Source of the DNA: Clostridium mobile
GTDB taxonomy: Bacteria > Bacillota > Clostridia > Clostridiales > Clostridiaceae
Direction of reading: 5' to 3'
DNA length: 64,000 bases
Assembly: GCF_018918285.1 (NCBI RefSeq)
Contig: NZ_JAHLQF010000002.1
Span: forward strand, 62,001 to 126,000
Under the pieces are notes generated by a model that was not told where the DNA came from, did no database searches, and worked only from the letters and a program-made list of their open reading frames with translations. Below, piece after piece: positions 23,754 to 33,293 of the stretch (positions are counted from its first letter, which is position 1; each line of letters starts with the position of its first letter). The position numbers and the translations under genes were made by a program.

Positions 23754-26225
23754 TTACTTCTTAACATTTTTCTTTATCAATTCCATAAATGTTTCAGGGG
23801 TGACTATTGCTAGTTTAGGGTTTTCCTTTAGCTTATTTACAACTTTTTCAATATCACTCAAGGTTTTGCTCCAGGCATGAACATAAACAAAGGTGTAACT
23901 ATTAGAGTTATGGATATCTGTTTGCCCAGAGGCGATTCTATCATTAATATTTTTCACTAATTCATCTTCACTTTCTAGATTAGCCCAAAGCAAATCTCTA
24001 CAGGATACTATAGGTTTATTATTAGACCAAAGGATTTCTCCATGATAGTTGTCATGCTTATGATAATCAAGATAAAATAGACCCTGTATATTAGGCTTAA
24101 TAGTAAATTTGCCCCAAAGTTTAGTATTATAAAAAGAGGAATCATCAATAATTGCTATATATTTTTGATCAACCTTCTTCATATAATCATTTAATCTGTC
24201 GATATATACACCTAGCGCACTTTTATCGAATTTGCTTGGGTACATGTAGCCATTTCCGGAGGGTGATACTATAAAATAATCATTAATAGAGCCATGAGTT
24301 GCATTTTTATAATACAAGTTCAAAACAGTAGGAGCTAAATAATATAAAGATGGGCTTAAGGACCAACCAAAATTAAAATTACCTCTATAAGGAGAGCCGT
24401 ACCATTTGGGAGAACCATAATTGGTTCCAAGGTTCCACTGTTGATTATCTCCATCAGACATAATGAATGTTACATAATGGACATTTTCTTTATGAGGAAT
24501 ATGTGATAATGCTTTTTGAGTTATAGGCAGTGATGGGAATGCGCTTAATACAGTTAAATTATAAGACCAATCTGCAGCAACCATGCTTACGCCATGTTTT
24601 GATGATGTGCTTACATTGGTAAATTCATCTGGACCCCAACCTAAACAAATTGAATCAGCTTCCATAGAGGAAAATATTCTATCTCTAAGAGATGTATCAG
24701 TTATGCTATCCTCATAAAATATTAGAGATTTGGTCATTATGGCATAATCTCTTAGGGCTGTATCTTTCTTTGGAGAAAGTTGAATTACTATAGAATGGTT
24801 TAAGCCAGAATTCCATAAGTTATCGTAAGCCCAGTTTTTATCTGTGTTTCTACAGTCGCCTTTAATATTTGTTATACCGTGGGCTTGTACTTTATCTTGA
24901 ATAGATTCATCAACTGCAATGGAATTATTCAATGAAGCAAGGGAACAAGCATTATTTATTGAAGGATCTTTTAGTGATTTGTTATTATAAAGTACATACC
25001 CATCAACATAATTTTCAAACATATCTAATAATTTCCATGGGTCTGAAATGTTTTCGTATGAAACTCCATAGTTATTCTTTAAATCATCAAGCCATATTTG
25101 ATAATCTGGTTGAGAGGAGTTAAGTGTGTATATTTGAGAAGAACAATGACTATTAACTATACCTTGAAGAGTAGCTATCATTGTTCTTTCACTAGGAGTC
25201 ATTATATTTTGAGAAATTACATATAGATGAGTTGGGATTTTAGAGTTCTTTATATAGTTAGATGTATTTTTAGGGGGAGAAGCAATAGGAAAAAAACTAT
25301 TGCTATTAGCAGTATGAGTTTTTTTCCAATCACTCCATTTAACATTGAAATCATCACTATTTTCTTTAGTATACTTATAAAAGTCTTGTAAAAAGTCATA
25401 TCTTTTACCACTAAAAAAAGATTTGCTACGGTCTTTATCAAAGTTTGCTAATAGAAGTTGTCTTTTTATAATATCATCAGCGCTAACTTCTTTTGAGTTT
25501 TTAACCATATCATACATAATCATGAAGGTGGTAGTCCTTCCTATACCCTGTTTGCAGTGAAAATGGAACCATGTATTTTTAGGTTGAGATTTTGTTACTT
25601 CGACAAAATAATCAACCATATCATCTGTAGGTAACTTAGTATCAGTAACGGGTATACGAATATATGATAGCGATTTAGAAGTAACAAGTTGATTTTCATC
25701 TTCAACTTTTGTTGGGATCATAGTTATCTTAGGATGATTATAAAAACTAATAGGTTCATTTAATTTAATACTATTTAGTTTCTTCTTTTCATCTAATAAA
25801 ACTTGCTCCTTTGTCAAACCTATATTAGCATCATTTTTAGCGTTGGCCCAGCTAACAGGGGCACCGTTAATAAATCCATGGGATTCTTGTCTTAAATCAA
25901 CAACTGTTATAGGTAGTGAAGTCCCTATACTCTTGATTATAAGAGGAAGATTGTATTCAGAAAATTGCTGACTACCAGAAATATTTAATGTGTTTAATCC
26001 ACTAAGATTTACAGTTTTATCTTTCTGTACGTTTGTTAAATCAGAGGATGTACGAAAATTTCTTGGCATATCCTTATAATGTGTTGAATCTAAAACAAGA
26101 TGTACACTGTTAGGATCTACAGGTGCAGGAGAAGTTTTAGCTACTACATTTTTTATTGGTAAAGAGCAAAAGATGCTTAATAGAATTAAGAAAATAGATA
26201 CGCGCACTTTTAAATTTTTATACAA
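23754..26225 (-). CDS. Secreted PTP-like phytase/phosphatase fused to a GxGYxYP region
   Basis: This protein has 823 residues with an N-terminal signal segment (about 1-29). Residues about 35-300 match the cysteine phytase fold. The P-loop is HCKQGIGR, with nucleophile Cys224 and Arg230, and Asp195 in PVTD sits 29 residues before the Cys, the same gap as in the Selenomonas enzyme. The remaining 500 residues carry a GxGYxYP-type segment (SPSGNGYMYP, about residue 660) and resemble the GxGYxYP N- and C-terminal domains linked to carbohydrate-active proteins. It likely acts outside the cell on inositol phosphates or phosphosugars. It is a lone gene with no transporter next to it. Confidence 0.8.
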   Translation of the reverse strand: MYKNLKVRVSIFLILLSIFCSLPIKNVVAKTSPAPVDPNSVHLVLDSTHYKDMPRNFRTSSDLTNVQKDKTVNLSGLNTLNISGSQQFSEYNLPLIIKSIGTSLPITVVDLRQESHGFINGAPVSWANAKNDANIGLTKEQVLLDEKKKLNSIKLNEPISFYNHPKITMIPTKVEDENQLVTSKSLSYIRIPVTDTKLPTDDMVDYFVEVTKSQPKNTWFHFHCKQGIGRTTTFMIMYDMVKNSKEVSADDIIKRQLLLANFDKDRSKSFFSGKRYDFLQDFYKYTKENSDDFNVKWSDWKKTHTANSNSFFPIASPPKNTSNYIKNSKIPTHLYVISQNIMTPSERTMIATLQGIVNSHCSSQIYTLNSSQPDYQIWLDDLKNNYGVSYENISDPWKLLDMFENYVDGYVLYNNKSLKDPSINNACSLASLNNSIAVDESIQDKVQAHGITNIKGDCRNTDKNWAYDNLWNSGLNHSIVIQLSPKKDTALRDYAIMTKSLIFYEDSITDTSLRDRIFSSMEADSICLGWGPDEFTNVSTSSKHGVSMVAADWSYNLTVLSAFPSLPITQKALSHIPHKENVHYVTFIMSDGDNQQWNLGTNYGSPKWYGSPYRGNFNFGWSLSPSLYYLAPTVLNLYYKNATHGSINDYFIVSPSGNGYMYPSKFDKSALGVYIDRLNDYMKKVDQKYIAIIDDSSFYNTKLWGKFTIKPNIQGLFYLDYHKHDNYHGEILWSNNKPIVSCRDLLWANLESEDELVKNINDRIASGQTDIHNSNSYTFVYVHAWSKTLSDIEKVVNKLKENPKLAIVTPETFMELIKKNVKK

Positions 26226-26438
26226 TTAGAATCACCTGCCTTATATAAATTATAAATATATTAATTTTTACTATAATTAATAAGTTATATAAATATAATG
26301 TGTACTACTTATAGAGCTTTTATACAGATTGTTAATTGGCTTCTAATGGAAAATAAGACTAGGTAAATCATGATGTAAAAAATTAGGAAGAAAGGATTAA
26401 TCATAGTATAGGTAGCGTTGAAAATTTATAAAAAATAA

Positions 26439-26470
26439 AAGGCATACAAATTTATGTATTTGCATGCCTT
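26439..26470. terminator. Terminator after ung
   Basis: AAGGCATACAAAT pairs with ATTTGCATGCCTT (one mismatch). Read leftward it follows the uracil-DNA glycosylase stop at 26500 and is trailed by TTTATTTTTT. The remaining 200 bp up to 26225 hold nothing recognisable. Confidence 0.75.
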
Positions 26471-26499
26471 AAAATATTTCTATAAAAAATTTACGTTAT

Positions 26500-27174
26500 T
26501 TATATATTTTCAATTTGCCAGTCTATAGGATCTTTACCTATTGAAGTAAGAAAATTATTAGCTTTAGAAAAAGGTTTACTTCCTAAGAAACCTCTATGCG
26601 CAGATAATGGACTTGGATGAGTAGATTTTATTATGTAATGCCTACTATTGTTTATTATATTCAATTTAGATTGAGCATTATTTCCCCATAATATAAAAAC
26701 AATAGGATCTTCTCTATGGTTTAATAAACTAATTACTTTATCAGTAAAGTGCTCCCAACCCATATCCTTATGAGAATTTGCCTGGCCTCCTCTAACTGTC
26801 AATACAGTATTAAGAAGCATAACTCCTTGATCAGTCCATTTTTTTAAGTAACCATTGTTAGGAATAAAACATCCTAAATCACTATTAAGTTCTTTATATA
26901 TATTCATAAGAGAAGGAGGAGCTGGTACACCTGGCTTTACAGAAAAACTCAAACCATGTGCCTGATTAGGACCATGATAGGGGTCTTGACCTAATATAAC
27001 TACCTTTACATCTTTATACTGTGTATAGTGTAAAGCGTTAAACATATCATACATATCTGGATATATAATTTTTGTTCTATATTCATTTATTAAAAATTTT
27101 CTAAGTTTTAAGTAGTAATCTTTTTTAAACTCATCTTCTAATAAATCTTGCCAATCATTTTTTAATATTTTCAT
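26500..27174 (-). CDS. ung: Uracil-DNA glycosylase
   Basis: This is a family 1 UDG of 224 residues that removes uracil from DNA. The catalytic-water loop [18 protein letters not shown] (about residues 60-77), [10 protein letters not shown] and the [11 protein letters not shown] minor-groove loop (about 186-196) are intact. ATG 27172-27174 is chosen because AGGGTG lies 6 bp upstream; an in-frame GTG three codons earlier would overlap that site. It is a single gene. Confidence 0.95.
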   Translation of the reverse strand: MKILKNDWQDLLEDEFKKDYYLKLRKFLINEYRTKIIYPDMYDMFNALHYTQYKDVKVVILGQDPYHGPNQAHGLSFSVKPGVPAPPSLMNIYKELNSDLGCFIPNNGYLKKWTDQGVMLLNTVLTVRGGQANSHKDMGWEHFTDKVISLLNHREDPIVFILWGNNAQSKLNIINNSRHYIIKSTHPSPLSAHRGFLGSKPFSKANNFLTSIGKDPIDWQIENI

Positions 27175-27351
27175 ACAAATCACCCTAATAGATTATACCA
27201 TAAAAGCTGGGAATATATAAAATCACTTATAGTAAATAACTTAAGTTTTTATTAAGTATCACTATGAAAATTTCATGATATAATTAACTTAATTTACATT
27301 AGTAATATAAAAATTAATAAATATTATATAAATAAGATGGTGGTATTTGAT

Positions 27352-28053
27352 ATGAATGATAATATAAATATATTGGTTGTAGAAGATGACGCAGATATAA
27401 ACAATCTTCTATGTAAAATGTTAGCTAAACAGGGATATAAGGTGAGAGGTGCTTATTCAGGTTCTGAAGCAAAGATGTGTCTTGAATATCAGGATTTTCA
27501 ATTGGTTTTATTGGATTTAATGATACCTGGATTAACAGGAGAGAAGCTTATCTATGAAATAAGAAAAATTAAAACCATGCCTATTATAGTTATTTCTGCA
27601 AAGCCTGGACAAGATATAAAAATAGAGGTATTAAAACTTGGTGCAGATGATTTTATCTCTAAGCCTTTTGACACTAATGAAGTTTTAGCAAGGGTTGAAG
27701 CTCAGTTAAGGAGGTATACTGTATTTTCTAATATAAATGTGAAAAATAATATATTAGTATATAAGGATTTGATTTTGAACCGTGAAACTGTAGAAGTTAC
27801 AGTTAAAAATCAGTATATTTACCTTACGGCGAGAGAATTTACCATATTAGAACTTTTAATGGCCAATCCAAGTAAGGTTTTTACAAAAGCTAATTTGTTT
27901 GAACATGTTTGGAATGAGGATTTTCTTGGTGATGATAATACAGTGAATGTACACATAAGTAACATTCGTTCAAAGCTAGCTAAAATTAATCCTGATACAG
28001 AATACATACATACTGTATGGGGAATCGGGTATAAAATTAGTGATAAAACTTAA
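27352..28053 (+). CDS. OmpR-family response regulator
   Basis: This is a 233-residue response regulator. The receiver domain has the phospho-acceptor Asp in VLLDLMIPG (about residue 53) and Lys in FISKPFD (about 104). The C-terminal winged helix ends in HTVWGIGYKI. ATG 27352 is preferred because GGTGG is 8 bp upstream; the in-frame ATG at 27337 has no site. It is first of four genes (regulator, ABC ATPase, ABC permease, sensor kinase) and should control the exporter genes that follow. Confidence 0.9.
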   Translation: MNDNINILVVEDDADINNLLCKMLAKQGYKVRGAYSGSEAKMCLEYQDFQLVLLDLMIPGLTGEKLIYEIRKIKTMPIIVISAKPGQDIKIEVLKLGADDFISKPFDTNEVLARVEAQLRRYTVFSNINVKNNILVYKDLILNRETVEVTVKNQYIYLTAREFTILELLMANPSKVFTKANLFEHVWNEDFLGDDNTVNVHISNIRSKLAKINPDTEYIHTVWGIGYKISDKT

Positions 28054-28135
28054 TACTTTCTTAACCTTTTCTTTAGGTTATCTTGGTGATTGTATTTTAA
28101 TATATGATTATGCAAGAAAAAGGAGGGGGATTTAG

Positions 28136-29059
28136 ATGTGTGATACAATACTTAAGACTAAAAATATTACTAAAAAGTATGGTGATCATCTAGTCGTAAA
28201 TAATGTGAATATAGATGTAAAACAGGGAGAAATTTATGGCCTTGTTGGCAAAAATGGAGCGGGAAAAACAACTCTGCTTAGAATGATGTGTGGACTTACA
28301 ATGCCCTCAAAGGGAGAAATTGATTTATTTAATGAAACATCTCAGAGTGGATTAAATAAATCTAGAAGGAGGATAGGATGTATAATTGAAGCGCCTAGCT
28401 TCTATCCTTATTTATCCGTAAAAAAGAATCTTGAATATTATAGAATACAAAGGGGAATTCCAGAAAAAGAATGTATAGATGAACTAATTAGAATTGTAGG
28501 CCTTGAAGATGCTTCTAAGAAAAAATTTAAAAAACTTTCACTGGGTATGAAACAACGTTTAGGCTTAGCTTTGGCTTTAATGGCAACCCCAGATTTACTC
28601 ATTTTAGATGAGCCTATTAATGGTCTTGATCCTACAGGAATTGTAGAGTTTAGAGAAATTTTATTAAAACTCAATAAGGAAAGAAATACTACAATAATTA
28701 TATCCAGTCATATATTAGGTGAACTTTCTCAAATGGCAACTATGTATGGATTCATTAATAATGGTGAGCTTATAGAGCAAATATCCTCAAAAGAATTACA
28801 AGAAAAATGTAAGCGTTCATTATCAATTAAAGTAAAAAATATTGAAAAAGCTATTGTTGTAATTGAAAAAGAGCTTGGTTGCAATAAGTATGAAGTGTTA
28901 AATGACAATGAGATTAGATTATATGAGCATATAGATACTCCAGAAATAATAGCGGAAGCACTTGTAAGTAATGGGGTAGTGTTCTCCTCAATGAATCAAA
29001 TTGGTGTAAATCTAGAGAATTATTTTATCAACTTGATTGGAGGTGCTCATCATGCTTAA
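28136..29059 (+). CDS. ABC exporter ATPase (bacitracin/lantibiotic-immunity type)
   Basis: This is an ATPase of 307 residues. Walker A GKNGAGKTT (about 39-47), signature LSLGMKQRLGLA (about 138-149), Walker B LLILDEPINGLDPTG and SSHILGE are all present. A C-terminal extension of about 90 residues is typical of the BcrA class. The ribosome site AGGAGGGGG is strong. It overlaps the permease gene by 8 bp. The substrate is probably a peptide antibiotic, judged only by family. Confidence 0.9.
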   Translation: MCDTILKTKNITKKYGDHLVVNNVNIDVKQGEIYGLVGKNGAGKTTLLRMMCGLTMPSKGEIDLFNETSQSGLNKSRRRIGCIIEAPSFYPYLSVKKNLEYYRIQRGIPEKECIDELIRIVGLEDASKKKFKKLSLGMKQRLGLALALMATPDLLILDEPINGLDPTGIVEFREILLKLNKERNTTIIISSHILGELSQMATMYGFINNGELIEQISSKELQEKCKRSLSIKVKNIEKAIVVIEKELGCNKYEVLNDNEIRLYEHIDTPEIIAEALVSNGVVFSSMNQIGVNLENYFINLIGGAHHA

Positions 29060-29822
29060 TTATATAAAAGCAGAGCTTTACAGAAACTTTAATAGGGCGT
29101 ATTTTTGGGTATATACAGGTTTTATGGCTATTTTACCATTGATATTTAATATTTTTACTAAAACAACTAAGTTTTCATCTAATATGAACTTAACTGCGCT
29201 ATTTGAATTTGGTAACGCTATAATTGTAGCGGCAGTATATTTAATATTACCCATGGTTGACATAGCTACGGCAGAAGAAGAGAAGAATCTTACTTTAAAA
29301 AATGTGGTATCCTTCGGGGTTTCAAGAAATAAATTAATAATATCAAAAGTTATAGTGGCAACAATTCTTTCTATAATATCAGCAGTTATTATATTAACTG
29401 TGTTCTTTGTAAGTGGTACAATATTATTCGGTGTTGGACAAGATTTTACCATGAATATTGCAATAGATTATATGAGGAGATTATCAGGGACAACTATCCT
29501 ATTGATTGGGGCTATATCAGTATGCACATTCTTAGCTTTTGTTATTAAAAACAATAATGTGTTTGCTTTTGTTTATATAGGTGTATTCATCATATTAGGA
29601 AAAGTAATTTTACTTCTTTCAATGTTTGTCTCTGATAAATTCCAGTACATTTATAATATACTCATTACTACTCAGCTAAGTAATCTAACTAGGAATGATT
29701 TAAGGGTATTTGAAGAAGTAACAAATTCTCAGTTGGGTTCTGCAGCTTTAGTAGGGATTCTATATACCATAGTATTCATAGGTTTAACTATGATGTATGT
29801 TAAAAATAAAGAGATTAAATAA
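29052..29822 (+). CDS. ABC exporter permease (ABC-2 type)
   Basis: This is a membrane protein of 256 residues with six hydrophobic segments. It begins MLNYIKAELYRNFNRAYFWVYTG, the classic start of lantibiotic-immunity permeases. ATG 29052 follows GGAGGTGCTCATC; an in-frame earlier start at 29037 would overlap the ribosome site. It is translationally coupled to the ATPase and followed by the kinase gene after 17 bp. Confidence 0.88.
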   Translation: MLNYIKAELYRNFNRAYFWVYTGFMAILPLIFNIFTKTTKFSSNMNLTALFEFGNAIIVAAVYLILPMVDIATAEEEKNLTLKNVVSFGVSRNKLIISKVIVATILSIISAVIILTVFFVSGTILFGVGQDFTMNIAIDYMRRLSGTTILLIGAISVCTFLAFVIKNNNVFAFVYIGVFIILGKVILLLSMFVSDKFQYIYNILITTQLSNLTRNDLRVFEEVTNSQLGSAALVGILYTIVFIGLTMMYVKNKEIK

Positions 29823-29839
29823 AGAGGGTGGTGACATTT

Positions 29840-30763
29840 ATGCAAGGGGTTACGCTAGGGTTAATAATTATTTTTCTTATAATTATAGCAGGGATATTTG
29901 CCACCCTTTATATTTTACTGTATAAAGAAGTAAGAAATATAACCAATCAATTAAAAGAAATCAATAAAGTTAAAACCAACTCAAAAATATTACTATCAAC
30001 ATCTAATAAGGGAGCAGAAAAGCTAACTTTAGAAATAAATAAAGCTTTAGAAGAAAAACAGAAAGCTGAAGCTGAATATAAGAAAATGGATTTGGAAATT
30101 AGGCAAGCTATTGCAAATGTATCCCACGATTTAAGGACACCTTTAACATCCATAATGGGATACATTCAACTCATGGAGGATAGTAGTCTATGTGAAGATG
30201 AAAAAAGTCAGTATTTAGATATAGTAAAAAAGAGAACTAAATCCCTACAAGTCTTAATAGATAGCTTTTATGAACTATCCAGGTTAGAGGGAAAAGAGTA
30301 TAAATTCTCTCTTAAATCCATGAATTTATATAATATACTATGTGATACAATTGCGTTATTTTATAATGATTTTTTAGATAAAGGAATAGAACCTATTATG
30401 AATTTAGAGGAGAAAATTCCTTTAGTTATTGTTGATGATAATGCAGTGAGGCGAATAATTTCAAATTTGATACAAAATATGCTTAAATATAGTAAGGAAG
30501 TTATAAATATATCCTTAAGACAGCAGGAAAACCATGTAATAATGACTTTTACAAATGATGCTAAAGACTTAAAGAAAGAGGATGTAGATCAGTTATTTAA
30601 TCGTTTCTTTACAGCGGATCGTACTAGAAGTGGAAAAAATACGGGGCTTGGGCTTGCTATAACTAAGAAACTAGTGGAACAAATGGGGCATAAAATTTTT
30701 GCAGAGTTATCAGGAGATAAGCTTAGTATAATAATAAAATGGAAAATAAGGTATGGGGCATAA
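29840..30763 (+). CDS. Sensor histidine kinase
   Basis: This is a 307-residue kinase. It has one N-terminal membrane segment (about residues 5-25), a coiled linker (about 30-90), an H-box NVSHDLRTPLTSIMGYI (His about 98), an N-box NLIQNMLKYS and a G-box GLGLAITKKL. It lacks any sizeable extracellular sensor loop, like BceS-type kinases that sense through their ABC transporter. ATG 29840 lies 7 bp after GAGGGTGG. It pairs with the regulator at 27352. Confidence 0.88.
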   Translation: MQGVTLGLIIIFLIIIAGIFATLYILLYKEVRNITNQLKEINKVKTNSKILLSTSNKGAEKLTLEINKALEEKQKAEAEYKKMDLEIRQAIANVSHDLRTPLTSIMGYIQLMEDSSLCEDEKSQYLDIVKKRTKSLQVLIDSFYELSRLEGKEYKFSLKSMNLYNILCDTIALFYNDFLDKGIEPIMNLEEKIPLVIVDDNAVRRIISNLIQNMLKYSKEVINISLRQQENHVIMTFTNDAKDLKKEDVDQLFNRFFTADRTRSGKNTGLGLAITKKLVEQMGHKIFAELSGDKLSIIIKWKIRYGA

Positions 30764-30859
30764 AGATAATTTACTAAATTTTTACATGCTAAATAATATA
30801 TTAAAAAACCTTAGCTATTTGTTTAAAACGTGATCCCATAATTTGGATAAGAAAATAAA

Positions 30860-30902
30860 AACCGTCTATGTGATAGAAATTAATTCTTCTACATAGACGG
30901 TT
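30860..30902. terminator. Bidirectional terminator
   Basis: AACCGTCTATGT pairs with ACATAGACGGTT (12 bp perfect, extended by AGAA/TTCT), between the convergent kinase and CofE-like genes. Confidence 0.85.
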
Positions 30903-30925
30903 ATATCTTTAATTAAGGGAAATTT

Positions 30926-32116
30926 TTATTTTGTATAGTTATCAAAATATCCTTGTATATATATAATAGGTGTACCTTTATCTCCACTTCCTGAAGTTAA
31001 ATCGGAAAGAGAGCCTATAAGATCAGTAAGTTGTCTAGGAGTAGTACCTTGTGATTCCATAGCACCTACTAGGTCTAACTCTTTGTTTGAGATATATTCT
31101 GAAATAGCTTTCTTAAGTTCTTCTCCCCTTAAATTAGAAAAGTTATTATCTGCAAGATATTTTAACTTTACTTCATTAGGAGTGCCTTCAAGTCCTGATG
31201 TATAAGCTGGTGATACAACAGGGTCAGCAAGTTCCCAAATCTTACCCACTGGATCTTTGAATGCGCCATCTCCATAAATCATAACTTCTACAGTTTTCCC
31301 AGTCTTTTCTTTAAGTGTAGATTGTATAGTATCAACTACAGGCTGACAATTACGTGGGAAAAGTTTAACACTTTCTTCAGTTGCTTTATTTGAACCTAAA
31401 AGACCATAGTTTTCGTTATAACCACTACCATCTATAGAGGTTGATAGAATATCATCAAGGCTATAAACTTTATCTGCACCATTTGCTTTTAATATTCTTT
31501 TTGTTCTAAATCTTGTATGAATGTCACAAGTAAGAATAGATTTTGTATGATTTAAAATAGTTTTTGGATTGTTTGAAAAGATAACTTCACACTCAACACC
31601 ATACTCTTCAATCAAAGATTTATAATAATCAATATAATCAACACCAGTAAAAGTATGTTTGTTATGTCCAAAATGACCACGAAATTCTTCTTCTGTTAAA
31701 GCATCTGTCCAAGGATTGATTCCTTTTTCATCAAGTAAATCTATATCTACTAAATGATTACCTACCTCATCTGATGGATAGCTAAGCATTAATACAATTT
31801 TTTTAGCTCCTTTTGCTATACCACGAAGACAAATTGCAAAACGGTTACGACTTAAAATAGGAAATATTACTCCAATAGTATCGTCACCAAATTTTGAATT
31901 TACATCTTTTGCAATATGGTCGATAGTTGCATAATTCCCTTGAGCACGAGCAACTATTGATTCTGTTACAGTAACAATATCTTTATCATTAATTGAAAAT
32001 CCTTCTACTTCTGAAGCTTTTAATACTGCATCTACAACTATTTTTGCAATATCGTCTCCTTTGTTGATGATTGGGGCACGTAGACCTCTAACTACAGTTC
32101 CAACAACTCTTTCCAT
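30926..32116 (-). CDS. CofE-like (F420-0:gamma-glutamyl ligase domain) protein
   Basis: This is a 396-residue protein of the coenzyme F420-0:L-glutamate ligase superfamily. The fold-typical starts are VGTVVRGLRAPIINKGDDI and a central DGSGYNENYGLLGSNKATEE. Canonical CofE (about 250 residues) adds glutamates to F420. This form is about 150 residues longer, and no other F420 gene lies in the window, so a different amide or glutamyl ligase role is likely. It is divergent from a LysR gene across 120 bp, the usual arrangement of a LysR target. Confidence 0.75.
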   Translation of the reverse strand: MERVVGTVVRGLRAPIINKGDDIAKIVVDAVLKASEVEGFSINDKDIVTVTESIVARAQGNYATIDHIAKDVNSKFGDDTIGVIFPILSRNRFAICLRGIAKGAKKIVLMLSYPSDEVGNHLVDIDLLDEKGINPWTDALTEEEFRGHFGHNKHTFTGVDYIDYYKSLIEEYGVECEVIFSNNPKTILNHTKSILTCDIHTRFRTKRILKANGADKVYSLDDILSTSIDGSGYNENYGLLGSNKATEESVKLFPRNCQPVVDTIQSTLKEKTGKTVEVMIYGDGAFKDPVGKIWELADPVVSPAYTSGLEGTPNEVKLKYLADNNFSNLRGEELKKAISEYISNKELDLVGAMESQGTTPRQLTDLIGSLSDLTSGSGDKGTPIIYIQGYFDNYTK

Positions 32117-32236
32117 TTTATCTCTCCTTAATTGTTTTCAAATTGAATTAAGTTTTATTTTATACTTGTAATATACATTATATTTATGGTATAAGTAAAA
32201 TAAATAGATATAATGAGAGGTATAAGGAGTGCTTAT

Positions 32237-33121
32237 ATGATAAGTAAATTAGATTTATATAAAGTATTTTGTGAAGTAGCTAAATGTGAAAGCTTTTCTA
32301 AAGGGGCAAAGGCACTTTACATGACACAACCTGCTGTAAGTCAAGCAATTATGCAGCTTGAAGAGGAACTTGAGATACGGTTATTTACAAGAACACCTAG
32401 AGGGGTAACTCTTACAAATGAAGGAAAGCTTTTATTTGAGTATGCAAATTCTGCTATAAACTTAATCAATGTAGGTGAAAAAAAACTTTTAGAATCAAAA
32501 AATTTGATGTTAGGAGATTTGAAAATAGGGGTAGGGGATACCATTTCACGATATTTTTTATTACCCTATTTGGAAAAGTTTCATAATGAATATCCAAATA
32601 TTAAGCTGAAAATTGTAAACAAAACAACTTTAGAACTTTGTCCTATGTTAAAATCAGGAGAAATTGATATTGCAATTTGTAATTTTCCCATTGAAGACAC
32701 TTCTTTAGAGATAAAAAAGTGCATAGATGTGCAAGATATTTTTGTCTGTGGTGATAGTTACAAAAATACACTTTCTATGCCTTTAAGCTTTGAGGAAATA
32801 GCAAATTTGCCATTGATATTACTTGATTCTAAATCAAATTCAAGACGATATGTGGAAAAATATATTTTATCAAAAGGCGTTGAAATTACCTCGGAAATTG
32901 AACTTGGATCTCACGATCTATTATTAGAGTTTGCAAAAATTAATCTAGGTATAGCTTGTGTTATTAAAGAGTTCTCACAGGAATATCTAAAGAAGGGTAT
33001 ATTGCATGAAGTACAAATGGTTGAGGAAATACCTAAAAGAAGCATAGGATATTGTTTTTCAAAGAGTGTATCTCTTTCTCCTGCTTCAAAAAAATTTGTG
33101 GAGATATTGGAGGGGAGATAA
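32237..33121 (+). CDS. LysR-family transcriptional regulator
   Basis: This is a 294-residue LysR protein. The N-terminal HTH is FCEVAKCESFSKGAKALYMTQPAVSQAI (about residues 9-36), followed by the co-inducer-binding domain. ATG 32237 follows AAGGAG by 7 bp; an in-frame ATG at 32213 lacks a site. It is divergent from the CofE-like gene, which it probably controls. A 30-bp stretch from its 3' end recurs at 43313. Confidence 0.9.
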   Translation: MISKLDLYKVFCEVAKCESFSKGAKALYMTQPAVSQAIMQLEEELEIRLFTRTPRGVTLTNEGKLLFEYANSAINLINVGEKKLLESKNLMLGDLKIGVGDTISRYFLLPYLEKFHNEYPNIKLKIVNKTTLELCPMLKSGEIDIAICNFPIEDTSLEIKKCIDVQDIFVCGDSYKNTLSMPLSFEEIANLPLILLDSKSNSRRYVEKYILSKGVEITSEIELGSHDLLLEFAKINLGIACVIKEFSQEYLKKGILHEVQMVEEIPKRSIGYCFSKSVSLSPASKKFVEILEGR

Positions 33122-33239
33122 GGTGAACCGTATCATAAGTGAATGCGAAACTTACTAGAATTGGATAAAGAGTTATTAAAACAGCTTACAATATAAGAAT
33201 TAATATGGTTTAGAATATATACTTCTCCCATTAAATAAT

Positions 33240-33280
33240 AAGAAAGATGTTAAATGCATGAAACTTTTAACATCTTTCTT
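33240..33280. terminator. Bidirectional terminator
   Basis: AAGAAAGATGTTAAA pairs with TTTTAACATCTTTCTT between the convergent LysR and reductase genes. The 118 bp before it hold nothing recognisable. Confidence 0.85.
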
Positions 33281-33293
33281 AACCTCTATTTAA

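Noticed and set aside
30926..32116. Evidence for coenzyme F420 biosynthesis
   Set aside because: Only a CofE-superfamily protein is present; the F420 core genes are not in the window and the protein is much longer than CofE.
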